Below, in pieces: positions 1 to 7,376 of a DNA stretch of 9,121 bases. The stretch is from assembly GCA_012035435.1 (NCBI GenBank), contig JAAUPH010000077.1:1-9121 (forward strand), given 5' to 3'. Source of the stretch: Sphingopyxis sp. (GTDB lineage: Bacteria; Pseudomonadota; Alphaproteobacteria; Sphingomonadales; Sphingomonadaceae). The number at the start of each line of letters is the position of its first letter. Positions within the stretch are counted from its first letter, which is position 1. The translations under genes were made by a program, and so were the position numbers. A model generated the notes under the pieces. The model did no database searches, was not told where the DNA came from, and saw only the letters and a program-made list of their open reading frames with translations.

Positions 1-1
1 C

Positions 2-646
2 GGCGATGCGCTGCGGCTGCGCCACGCGCTCGCGAGCGCGATTGCGACGGTCAATGCCGACCGGCTGTTTGCGGGACCGGCGAGCCGATGGTGGAAGCTG
101 CCCGCGCAGGGGACGGTGGAGATTGATGGGGTGGCGGTGACGCTCACATTGTCAAATGAGGCCGAGCGGATCGACCTTAATCGCGCGAGCCGGGCGGCGA
201 TGGTGGCGGCGCTCGATCGATTGGCGATTGAACAGGCGGGGGGGATGGTCGGGGTTGAGCGCGACGCGCTGGTGCTGGCGATTGAGGCGCGGCGGGCGAG
301 CGGGGTACCGTTTTACAGCGCGCGCGAGGTTGTTGGGTTGGTGCCGGGTGACGTGGTGCAGTTTGCGCTAAATCAGACCGAGGACAAGGTTGACGGGGAA
401 GCGAGGGCTGCTGCCGCGCCCCCTCGGATCGCCGATTTCTTCACTGTTGCCAGCGGCCTTGAGGCGCCGCGCGGATCATCGGTTTTTGGCGCTTCTACTG
501 AGTCATCGCAAGGCGATGCGATACGGGTTGTTGCTTGTGGACGTGTTTGGAAGCGGCGCGGCCGTGTTGTGGAGGTAGGAAGGTTTGCGCTGCGCCCATC
601 GCCGGGGTGGCAACGCGTCGACGGGTGGGACGCTGCGATCAAGTAG
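2..646 (+). CDS. GspK-like type II secretion minor pseudopilin, 3' part (5' end outside window)
   Basis: The frame is open from base 2, the first in-frame base, to the TAG at 644-646, so the gene begins upstream and only about 214 C-terminal residues are present. GspK-family proteins form the tip of the type II secretion pseudopilus in the inner membrane and periplasm. The visible support is a segment with IDLNRASRAAMVAALDRL, followed about 40 residues later by PFYSAREVVGLVPGD. This matches the 'INLNTAS ... F.S..EL..VPG' layout of the SAM-like/helix-hairpin-helix domains in GspK. A beta-rich tail follows (RVVACGRVWKRRGRVVEVGRF). The N-terminal prepilin peptide that would settle the family is outside the window. 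The GTG at 116 is only an internal codon; homology-like sequence continues upstream of it. No other gsp gene is visible. The assignment is moderate; it could be another helix-hairpin-helix protein. Confidence 0.5.
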   Translation, partial: GDALRLRHALASAIATVNADRLFAGPASRWWKLPAQGTVEIDGVAVTLTLSNEAERIDLNRASRAAMVAALDRLAIEQAGGMVGVERDALVLAIEARRASGVPFYSAREVVGLVPGDVVQFALNQTEDKVDGEARAAAAPPRIADFFTVASGLEAPRGSSVFGASTESSQGDAIRVVACGRVWKRRGRVVEVGRFALRPSPGWQRVDGWDAAIK

Positions 647-688
647 CGCGTGAGGGATCTGAGAGTTTGTGTTTTGGGATCAAGTGAA

Positions 689-702
689 GTGTCACGGTAA
701 CC
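689..702. repeat. left copy of GTGTCACSGTAACC direct repeat
   Basis: GTGTCACGGTAACC lies just after the GspK-like gene and just before the Replic_Relax remnant. It matches the copy at 1360-1373 at 13 of 14 positions, and both are in the same orientation. The core is also quasi-palindromic (GTCACGGTAAC). Both copies are followed further on by a TGATCAC motif (704-710 and 1406-1412). They could be ends of an element or operator-like sites. No function can be assigned from sequence alone. Confidence 0.5.
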
Positions 703-730
703 CTGATCACACTGGCGCGCGATGATATGA

Positions 731-1333
731 GCTGTATCCCGCAGTCCGCCGTCTAAGGCGCGTGCCAATGCCGAGCTGCGCTGTCCAGTCACCAGATTCG
801 ATCCATCGGCTGGCAAGCGCGTGACTAAAGTGCTGATTTCCGACACCGATTTTGGTGTGCGCTGTCAAACCGCAACTGGTGAACGACCTCGTTGTTCTGC
901 GGTGGAGGCTGACCGAGCGAGCGAGCCGACCACGTCGGCCAGCTGGAACCGCAAAAACTTTGAACAGAGATTGCTGCAATATGATGCATATGTCGCTGGC
1001 GGGATTTATTCGCAGCACCTTAAGCTCACCGCGCCGCTCTTAGTGCTGAATGTCCTGTCCGATGCCAAGCGAGTGGAATGGATGCTCCCGCTCGTGGCGC
1101 GGCGCTATCTGCTCGGGAACAGCTTCATGCTGTTTCAGGCATGGGAGGAGTTTGGTGCAGTGATTAGGCCGCCTGAACCCAAGCCAACTTGCTGGAATGT
1201 GTATGGTCAATGTGATGGGGGAAGTATTCTGCTTAGATGCAACATGACCGGTGGACTAGCTGAACGAAATATAATGGCGAAAGACTTCTTCAACAATCTG
1301 ACACAGCAGAATGTAGCTGAACGTCAGTTCTAG
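731..1333 (+). pseudogene. 5'-truncated remnant of a replication-relaxation (Replic_Relax-like) protein
   Basis: An open frame runs from just after the in-frame TGA at 728-730 to the TAG at 1331-1333. Replic_Relax-family proteins are plasmid and ICE proteins with an N-terminal winged helix, linked to replication or mobilisation control. Family-like features run in order. A segment KVLISDTDFGVRC resembles the 'l(I/V)PD..f.v' strand; AVEADRASEPT resembles the family's '.lE.DRgtep'; RKNFEQRLLQYDAYVAGG resembles the 'K...Y..y' helix; and LLVLNVLSDAKRVEWML resembles the 'vlvvt.s..R...ml' strand and helix. Nothing like the N-terminal winged helix precedes it. The open frame has no ATG in the N-terminal part; GTG at 821 is the first reasonable start, and I see no convincing Shine-Dalgarno before it. 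I read it as a gene remnant flanked by the 14-bp repeats. A short expressed protein from 821 (170 aa) cannot be excluded. Confidence 0.5.
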
Positions 1334-1359
1334 ATCGAGTGAATCAGGGACATGTGCAT

Positions 1360-1373
1360 GTGTCACCGTAACC
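1360..1373. repeat. right copy of GTGTCACSGTAACC direct repeat
   Basis: GTGTCACCGTAACC lies 26 bases after the stop of the Replic_Relax remnant. It is a 13/14 match to 689-702 in the same orientation. Immediately downstream are four tandem AACC units and then a GTGATCAC palindrome at 1405-1412. The sharp drop in GC begins just after this point. Confidence 0.5.
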
Positions 1374-1375
1374 TT

Positions 1376-1391
1376 AACCAACCAACCAACC
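1376..1391. repeat. (AACC)x4 tetranucleotide tract
   Basis: Four perfect tandem AACC units lie in the gap between the Replic_Relax remnant and the convergent lipoprotein gene. The tract is intergenic, so copy-number change would not shift a reading frame. I see no clear rho-independent terminator for the Rhs operon in 1334-1445; there is only the GTGATCAC palindrome at 1405-1412. Confidence 0.6.
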
Positions 1392-1445
1392 GTAGCCTGT
1401 CACTGTGATCACCTTGTAATCTCTAAGAAAATTAGTGCTACAATA

Positions 1446-1934
1446 TTAATCTTCTAAAATATCACCAAATCTTTGAAAACTTTTTTTGTCTATTTTTAAG
1501 TAAGTCAGTTCGAAAAATTCAAATCCGTTATTTTCTTGATTTTTTACCCTAAATTCAACATCAAAAACAGAACTTTGCATTTCGGGAGCATGTGAAGGTA
1601 GGATGTAGTTCGGTATTATCCGAGTGTTTGGTGATAGTTCCAGAGCCTCTCGTATAATCGATTCTTCTCCACCTATTCTCAAAAGGGAAACGTACTCTAT
1701 TATAGAGTTTTTTCTGGCTGAATTCTGAATCTCGCAGGACGTCGAAACGATATAGATCGTCGCATTTTCATTGCCATTCACAAGAATAAGTTTCCCCTTT
1801 CGATTCTCGAGGTCACCGCCCCAGCAAAAAGGTTCACTCAAATAATGCTCAGTACTTGGAACAATATGTACATCATTACTGCATCCAAAGAGCGCAATCA
1901 TGAGGATCGACATCGACAGGAAGTAGCGCTTCAA
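1446..1934 (-). CDS. AT-rich predicted lipoprotein, candidate immunity protein of the Rhs tip toxin
   Basis: 162 aa, with no recognised family. The N-terminus MKRYFLSMSILMIALFGCSN has a basic n-region, a hydrophobic core and an LFGC lipobox with Cys18. This predicts a lipoprotein; Ser at +2 favours the outer membrane. Two further cysteines (C37, C67) could form a disulfide outside the cytoplasm. The remainder is mixed alpha/beta and rich in Asn, Ile and Ser. The start is TTG at 1934, supported by a GAGGA Shine-Dalgarno about 7 bases upstream. The TTG overlaps the TGA stop (1931-1933) of the upstream Rhs toxin gene as TTGA, so the two are translationally coupled. Hand-counted GC over 1441-1920 is 180/480 (37.5%), far below the flanking DNA. 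Position directly after a polymorphic Rhs tip is where cognate immunity genes sit in known systems. The immunity role is inferred from position, not from homology. Confidence 0.7.
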   Translation of the reverse strand: MKRYFLSMSILMIALFGCSNDVHIVPSTEHYLSEPFCWGGDLENRKGKLILVNGNENATIYIVSTSCEIQNSARKNSIIEYVSLLRIGGEESIIREALELSPNTRIIPNYILPSHAPEMQSSVFDVEFRVKNQENNGFEFFELTYLKIDKKSFQRFGDILED

Positions 1935-4552
1935 AACGGTTTCCTCTTCTCCGTACTTATGGCTTCCTCAATTATTGGGCTGCAGTACTTTAATCCCACG
2001 CCGCAATAGCCCGCAGCGCGATACCGCACATAGCCTTCCCAGCTGCTATGCTCAACCGTTCCTCCTGGTGCGCGCCCGACCAAGTACTGTATCATAAAGG
2101 GACGTATCTCTGTAGAAATTCGTCCCAATTTTTCATTTCTCTGCCTGTCGTGCTGCACCTCATGTGCCAGTGTTTCCCCGGTCCTTCCTTCGGTCTTGGA
2201 AATCCGGTCGGTATCTAGGATTATCGTTCGAGTTGAGCCGTCATACTCGCCTCTGGCACCTGCTAGTTCGGTCTTGCCTTCCTTAATGGTGAGCCCGTTC
2301 CCATCGTTCTCACTGCCAAGAGTAGAAAGTATCTTGCCTAGCGCCGCGGCAGCTGCAGAACTGCGAGCGATGAGACTGCCTGTTTCTCGCGAAGCATAGT
2401 AGTCTCGAGCCGCACGAATTTCGCGCATGCCGGCCGCAGCAGCTGCACAATCTTTCTTACTCTCGCACTCATACATCCCCGTCGGATCCGTCCCATTAAC
2501 CGGATCATTCCCGACATAGGCATAGAGATGCGGCCCATCGTCATAGCCGATCGGGTCGGTCTGCAGAAACCGCCCCAAAGTGGGCGAGTAGATGCGGGCT
2601 TTGTAATAGTACATGCCGAGCTCGGGGATCCAGGCTTGGCCGGTATATTGGAACCGACCGGTGTTGGCCGCCGCCGGAATGCCATATTCATCGTAAGCAT
2701 TGATCGCCTGCATGTTGCCATTCCAGTCGGTCAGGGCGATCACGCTGCCCTGATGGTTGGTCTTGACCAACTTCGCCGCCGCATCAGCAACCCCAGAGCC
2801 TTCAAACCAGGCCAACGGATCGTCAGCACCCGACCCGTGGACATAGCGCCGCAGCATTGTGCCCGAGCCATTATATTCGGCAACCAACTCATCACCGTCA
2901 TAAAGGAACCGCGTGACCCCTGCGCTGCCCCCCGATGTCTCATACAACCGCCCCAACGGATCATAGCGCAGGGATGCACTGGTGGCACCCGAAGCACTCA
3001 CCAGGCGGTTCTCGACGTCGTAAAGATAGCTTGATGCGCCGTCGCTTGTCAGATTGCCGTTGCCGTCCGAGCTGAAGCTCGCAGGCCCGGCGCTGGCATA
3101 TTGGTTGAGGCCGTTGACCGCGTAATTGCGATTGACACTGACCGCGCCCGTATAGGCGTAGGCGTCGTTACTCGTGGTCTGGGTTACCATTTGGGAAGCG
3201 GGGTTGTAGCCATAGCTCAAGGTAAGGTCATAAGAGGTTCCACCTATATCCTGCATCAGAGCATTCATTCGACCAACTGGATCATAGCCATAATATGTCC
3301 AGCTACCGCTTCCCATCGACGAACGCTGGCCGCGATTATTATATGTATAGACGGTCAATCCGCTTGGCGCATTGCGACCAATGACATTCATCCGATCCAG
3401 TCCGTCAAACCCGAAGGCGAAATGATTGCCATCCGGATGCGTCACCCGTGTTCGGTTGCCATTCCGATCATGTTGGTAAGTTAGCGTCCGGATTACGCCA
3501 TCCATCCCAATCGCTGACGATGTAATTCGACCGAAGCCGTCATAGGTGAACGCCACGCCCTCTCCGGTAGAATAATCAAAACGGGCATAGGTCTGCAGAC
3601 CGCGCAGGTCATAGCCATAATAGACATCGCGCGTGTGCGTCGCTGCAAGGCTTGCACGTTCGGGAACGACCTTCAATGTCATCCGGTTGAGCGCATCATA
3701 TTGATAGGTCAGCACCGATCCGTCGCGCTTGCGCATGCTCGTCCGGTTGCCATTGGCGTCATAGCCATATTCTTCATAGTCTGCTGCATTTACCGCGCCG
3801 GGGTTAGTGGGTGTCGATGCGGGAGAAGGAAAGGTCCAACGAACCAGGCGATCGAGGCTGTCATAACTATAGGTTGCGCGGTTCCCGTTGGCGTCAAACA
3901 CCTCGCTCAGCTTGCCGCTAGCGGTAAAGGAATAGGCGGCATAGCTTTGCTGGAGCGGCGTGCCCACCGCCCGCTCGATGCGGATTACGCGGCTGGCCGG
4001 GTCGTAAATGTTTCGGCTAATTCGGTCGGGACCCGCCGCGCCTGCGGCGGTATGCGTACAGGCGTCGACGGGTGAGGAACCGACCGAGGCCATGTTCATT
4101 CGCACTGCCGTGCAGAGGACGCGCCCCATATTGTCATAGCTGGTGTCAGTAACTGACACGGCAACATTGTCCGAACCCCGCTGTATTTGGCGCACTACTC
4201 GTCCGGCGGCGTTGTAGATATTCTCCGACGTGCTGAGGATTGTGAAGCCGGACCAATTTGCCGGGAGGACTGCCTCACTCTGCCAGTCCGCCAGTTCGCC
4301 GCTTTCGGTCCGGATCAATTCGCCTTGCGCGTTATAAACCTGACGGACCGCTGCAAACCGCAGCGGGCCAGGCCCATCGGGATCGGGCGCAATCGTCCCG
4401 CTGAGGCGGCCATCTATGTCATAGCGTTTCGCGTAAGTGTGCGCCGACGGCGCTGCCTGTGCAAACGCCGGGAGAGAGCCGGTCCACAGGGAAAACAGGG
4501 TACCGATCCCGAGCGCGCGGGTCAGATGCCTTAATGCGCCAAAGGAAAGCAT
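1931..4552 (-). CDS. secreted Rhs-core protein with polymorphic HEXXH C-terminal toxin-like tip
   Basis: 873 aa from ATG 4552, chosen because AAGGGG lies 6 bases upstream. ATG 4570 would overlap the previous stop as TGATG and is the alternative. Residues 1 to about 33 form a Sec signal peptide ending near AFAQA. Roughly 16 YD-type repeats follow to about residue 540 (e.g. YDANGNRT, YDALNRM, YDPLGRLYETSGG). The Rhs-associated core then runs to residue 692 and ends in RFLQTDPIGYDDG ... NDPVNGTDPTG. In known Rhs proteins the repeats build a hollow shell, and the core end is where the C-terminal toxin is cleaved off. The last 181 residues (693-873) match no family I recognise. They contain TLAHEVQHDRQ, a zincin HEXXH at 797-801, with downstream Glu residues (e.g. 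in SWEGY) as possible third zinc ligands, and paired cysteines near both ends. I infer a metallopeptidase toxin. No PAAR or VgrG domain is present, so a type VI effector role is not supported. Confidence 0.85.
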   Translation of the reverse strand: MLSFGALRHLTRALGIGTLFSLWTGSLPAFAQAAPSAHTYAKRYDIDGRLSGTIAPDPDGPGPLRFAAVRQVYNAQGELIRTESGELADWQSEAVLPANWSGFTILSTSENIYNAAGRVVRQIQRGSDNVAVSVTDTSYDNMGRVLCTAVRMNMASVGSSPVDACTHTAAGAAGPDRISRNIYDPASRVIRIERAVGTPLQQSYAAYSFTASGKLSEVFDANGNRATYSYDSLDRLVRWTFPSPASTPTNPGAVNAADYEEYGYDANGNRTSMRKRDGSVLTYQYDALNRMTLKVVPERASLAATHTRDVYYGYDLRGLQTYARFDYSTGEGVAFTYDGFGRITSSAIGMDGVIRTLTYQHDRNGNRTRVTHPDGNHFAFGFDGLDRMNVIGRNAPSGLTVYTYNNRGQRSSMGSGSWTYYGYDPVGRMNALMQDIGGTSYDLTLSYGYNPASQMVTQTTSNDAYAYTGAVSVNRNYAVNGLNQYASAGPASFSSDGNGNLTSDGASSYLYDVENRLVSASGATSASLRYDPLGRLYETSGGSAGVTRFLYDGDELVAEYNGSGTMLRRYVHGSGADDPLAWFEGSGVADAAAKLVKTNHQGSVIALTDWNGNMQAINAYDEYGIPAAANTGRFQYTGQAWIPELGMYYYKARIYSPTLGRFLQTDPIGYDDGPHLYAYVGNDPVNGTDPTGMYECESKKDCAAAAAGMREIRAARDYYASRETGSLIARSSAAAAALGKILSTLGSENDGNGLTIKEGKTELAGARGEYDGSTRTIILDTDRISKTEGRTGETLAHEVQHDRQRNEKLGRISTEIRPFMIQYLVGRAPGGTVEHSSWEGYVRYRAAGYCGVGLKYCSPIIEEAISTEKRKPF
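1934..2476 (-). other. variable C-terminal tip region of the Rhs protein (HEXXH domain)
   Basis: This segment encodes everything after the conserved DPTG that closes the Rhs core. It begins MYECESKKDC, then an Ala-rich helical stretch, then a beta-rich part (TRTIILDTDR). The metal-site candidate GETLAHEVQHDRQ is encoded at 2150-2164 for HEVQH. The tail ends in AGYCGVGLKYCSP, so Cys pairs sit at both ends. Base composition becomes more AT-rich from here toward the lipoprotein gene, as expected when tips are exchanged independently of the core. Confidence 0.7.
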
Positions 4553-4569
4553 GGGCAGCCCCTTTTCCA

Positions 4570-6505
4570 TCACGGGCACGTCGAAAACCCGCTGGTACCT
4601 TCAGGACGTGTTTCGCTGATCCGGTTGCCCCGTTCGTCATAGCCATAGCAGATGCGAAGGATCGTCCCGTTCGCGTCCTCGACTATTCCGCGTAGCAGCA
4701 GATTATTTGGGCCGACGTCGGGGCCATATTCATAGGTGGTCACAACCTCGTCCGCTGTTCCGCCCACACAGCCGTTGCCCGAAGCAGCGGTGGTTCGGCA
4801 GCTCGCGCGCCGCGACAGCAGCCAAATAGCGGGTTCCGCCGTATAACCTCCGCTGCTGTTGCGAAGCCAAGCTGTCCGCTGGACATAGCTGTAACGTGTC
4901 TGCGGTCGGATGCCACTTGCATCTGGTGGCAAGGTTTCGGTCAGACGCCGCCGTGCCGGCCGGATCGTAAGTGAATTCGGTTTGGTTGCCTTTTGCGTCG
5001 ACCTGCAGGGTCGGCTTGTCGCAGCGGCGCGCATCTCCCGGGCCGCTGCCGCAACCTGTCGGGAAAGCATTGCCTGGCGGGAAGTCGGGAAGATATGTTT
5101 GGGTGTAAACTAGGGAACCCGTCGGTATATTGGGATAACCGGGATAAACGCAGCATAATGTAAGCTGCGGATCATTGTTGGCAATGAACGGGCTACCGTC
5201 AATCAAGGTCGGTGTTGGCACCCCTTGCGGCCATGTCGATTTTTGCAAAACTTGACCACGATTGTTGTAGAAATAAAAATCGGCACCTTTGTTAGGATGT
5301 ACCACAAGCGACGGCTGTACCGCGTGATAGTCAAACGTTATGTTGCCTGTCGTGACAACTTCATTGGCATATTTATAGTTGGTATATCCTGCAGGCGTTG
5401 ACGCTCCAACCAATACACCGCGATCATATTGCAGCGTGGTCGCATTGCCAGCGGGATCAGTCATGTAGGTCCAACTGAACCGCGGTCGACCGGCGACAAT
5501 TGGCACGTCAAGAATGTCGTGACCCAAATTATAGCTGTACGTCCAACTACCTTCGCCCGGTATCGTTTGCGAACGCACAACGTCGGGCGGCGCCCAAGAT
5601 GGTGAAGGATCACCCGGTTGCGGCCCATAGATATTGCTAACGGTACAAGTCGAAGAATTCGGCTTTGTAATGCAAAGTGGGCCGCCACCCGATGCGTAGC
5701 CGGTGATTGTTACCACCGCGCCGGCCGGGTCGGTAATCGTCGACAGCTTGTTACCGCTGCCGTCATATCCATAGGAAGTTATAATTTGAGCGCCAGCGCA
5801 TCCAGCCCCCAGCGGCAGATATGTCGTCGCGAGATTGAAGCCGCATGCCTGATTGATATTGCCCACCCCGTCGTAGGTCAAAACGATCGCAAAGCCGCGG
5901 CTGCTGCGGATCTGCCGCAGTCGCCAACTGCCATCATAGCTGTAATCAATGCGCGTCCCGTCCGCTTTCACGGTTGACATCAGCATGGCAATTGCGCCCG
6001 ACGCCGTGGAAAACTGGTGCTGATCACCCGACTGCGTCGTTAGCGAATAAATCGCTCCGTTCTTAACCAACAACGTGCCACGCGCTGACTTGCTAAACGG
6101 CACGAAGTTTATACCATCCGGGAGGACTATGTAACGGTGGGAAACGCCTGCGAGAACAACTTTTCGATAACTTGTAGCACCTTGGTCAAGGTGAGTGGCG
6201 GATGCGAAATTGTGCGACCAACCGCTCTCGTTGGTGACGGTCCCAAAGAGGCGCGCACTAGTGGTCGCAGACGGAAAATCACCCCATGTCCGCGTGAGTT
6301 GCAAATCACCGATAGCGATATCCGTCACACTATGACTAAATCTCCCTGTCTGAAGATTCACCCCCAACGGACTGATGCTCAGTTGCTGTGGATATGCATA
6401 GCGCAAGTCGCGCTGCGCAGCTGCCGTTCCAGTTAATGCCAGAAAGGCCGCCAAACAGAAAACGAGATGCGCCGCAAAGGCCGTGACCTTAATCTGTTGG
6501 AACAC
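4570..6505 (-). CDS. secreted Rhs N-terminal-type YD-repeat protein, apparent frameshift near 4950
   Basis: About 644 aa conceptually. I chose GTG 6505 because GGAGG lies about 8 bases upstream; ATG 6526 or 6529 are alternatives. A signal peptide is clear: KVTAFAAHLVFCLAAFLAL, then a TGTAAAQ cleavage site. The mature N-terminus (YPQQLSISPLGVNLQTGRF ... DLQLTRTWG) is typical of the start of Rhs/YD proteins. YD repeats follow (YDGVGNINQ, YGYDGSGNKLST, YDRGVLVGAS). After TEFTYDPAG the reading becomes nonsense, while the other frame gives LTETLPPDASGIRP and ends YGYDERGNRISETRPEG to TGA 4570-4572. The 13 bases at 4945-4957 do not keep frame (one extra, or two missing). The total span is 1936 bases, not a multiple of three. 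The gene overlaps the end of its upstream neighbour by 17 bases and meets the downstream Rhs gene. It probably forms the N-terminal part of a split Rhs shell. Confidence 0.75.
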
Positions 6506-7132
6506 CGCCACCCCCTCCACCCGCATCATCGTCGTAAATATAGACAGTCCCTGCAGAATCCATGATAACCGCGCCAAGCGAAGGCGAATGCAAACCCAAT
6601 TGAAAATACTCATCGGGCTCGCCAATTGTGTCGTTGATCGTGAATATTTGGACAGTTTTCTGAGTTTCGCCCTGCTGAAACACCAGTGTGCCTGACACCG
6701 GAACATAGTCGCCCCCCGGCTGAGCGGTCCCCACCCACCCCCGCGGCGATAGCCAACACTCGCCACACCAATGCCGTTCGAGCGCGTCACAGTGAATGTC
6801 GCTGTTCCGCCCTCGTTAACGCCTGGCAAATCGTTGACCGCGAAATAGACTTCAAAGGCACCCGTCGGTGCCGGCGTTGGCGTCGGCGTTGGAGATGGCG
6901 CAGGCGCGCAATTGAGGGCCGCGCCCGTAACCGCAGAATTGTAAATCAATCGGTTTCCGGCGGCATCAAAGCAGATCGACCGCACTTGTCCGTTGTTAAT
7001 TGTTCCTGATGACTGAACGGCAACAAGCCGCCCTAGAGCGTCATAAACATATGTCTGAGTTTCGGCGGCATTGGCCGCGGTTACGAACCCCATCACTGCA
7101 CATGGGGACAGCAAACCTAGCAACTTAGACAT
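6489..7132 (-). CDS. secreted YD-repeat/Calx-beta protein, apparent frameshift near 6740
   Basis: First gene of the Rhs operon. ATG 7132 has an AGAGGAG Shine-Dalgarno at 7139-7145, 6 bases away. A signal peptide (MSKLLGLLSPCAVMGFVTA, cut near ANAAE) is followed by one YD unit (TYVYDALGRLVAVQ) and a Pro-Thr linker (PSPTPTPTPAPT). A Calx-beta domain then begins (GVNEGGTATFTVTRS). The domain continues in another frame with AQPGGDYVPVSGTLVFQQGE and INDTIGEPDEYF, then IYDDDAGGGGGG, to TAA 6489-6491. The 17 bases at 6732-6748, with runs of C on the + strand, break the frame. The product would be about 214 aa. Calx-beta domains bind calcium in some surface proteins. A role as accessory to the following Rhs proteins is inferred from the operon. 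I cannot tell sequencing error from a real mutation. Confidence 0.65.
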
Positions 7133-7138
7133 CAGCGA

Positions 7139-7145
7139 CTCCTCT
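7139..7145 (-). promoter_or_regulatory. Shine-Dalgarno of the first Rhs-operon gene
   Basis: AGAGGAG on the - strand ends 6 bases before ATG 7132 and fixes that start. The 244-base gap 7133-7376 must hold the operon promoter. On the - strand TTGACA occurs twice there (about 7165 and 7195), but neither has a good -10 hexamer at 16-18 bases, so I do not call a promoter. Confidence 0.6.
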
Positions 7146-7376
7146 GACTCGAAGCAGCATTACGGCCCTGTCAATTCGCCGAGGCTGTTGCGTCGGTAGA
7201 AGAATGTCAACGAGAATATTGTCCGGGTACAGTACGTTGCTCCGTAGCGACCGAAGTTCTGCAATACTGCATATGCCGCTGATTGCTCTTTCCTAAATTG
7301 CGGGCTGAACGGCGGGCTGTAATCTGCTTCATTCGGGTACAACTTCAGTAACGGCTCGCGAATCAGTCACGCGAGG

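Noticed and set aside
373..846. 157-codon - strand ORF, and the overlapping - strand ORF at 707-1018
   Set aside because: They lie antisense to the GspK-like gene and the Replic_Relax remnant, with no start signals or motifs.
1334..1445. Possible rho-independent terminator for the Rhs operon
   Set aside because: I found only a short GTGATCAC palindrome and no GC-rich stem followed by a U tract on either strand.
2528..3034. 168-codon + strand ORF, and similar + ORFs at 3101-3484, 3635-4075 and 4187-4534
   Set aside because: All lie opposite the Rhs gene, whose YD repeats are unmistakable on the - strand. They are shadows created by the repeated Tyr/Asp/Gly codons.
3101..5800. Recurring TCATAGCCATA-like words, considered as a DNA repeat or CRISPR array
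   Set aside because: They encode the YGYD motif of the Rhs repeats and are unevenly spaced, so they reflect protein repeats rather than a DNA-level array.
7160..7342. 60-codon - strand ORF (TTG start) between traD and the Rhs operon
   Set aside because: No recognisable motif, no Shine-Dalgarno, and it occupies the leader where the operon promoter should be. A tiny gene remnant is possible, but there is no support for it.
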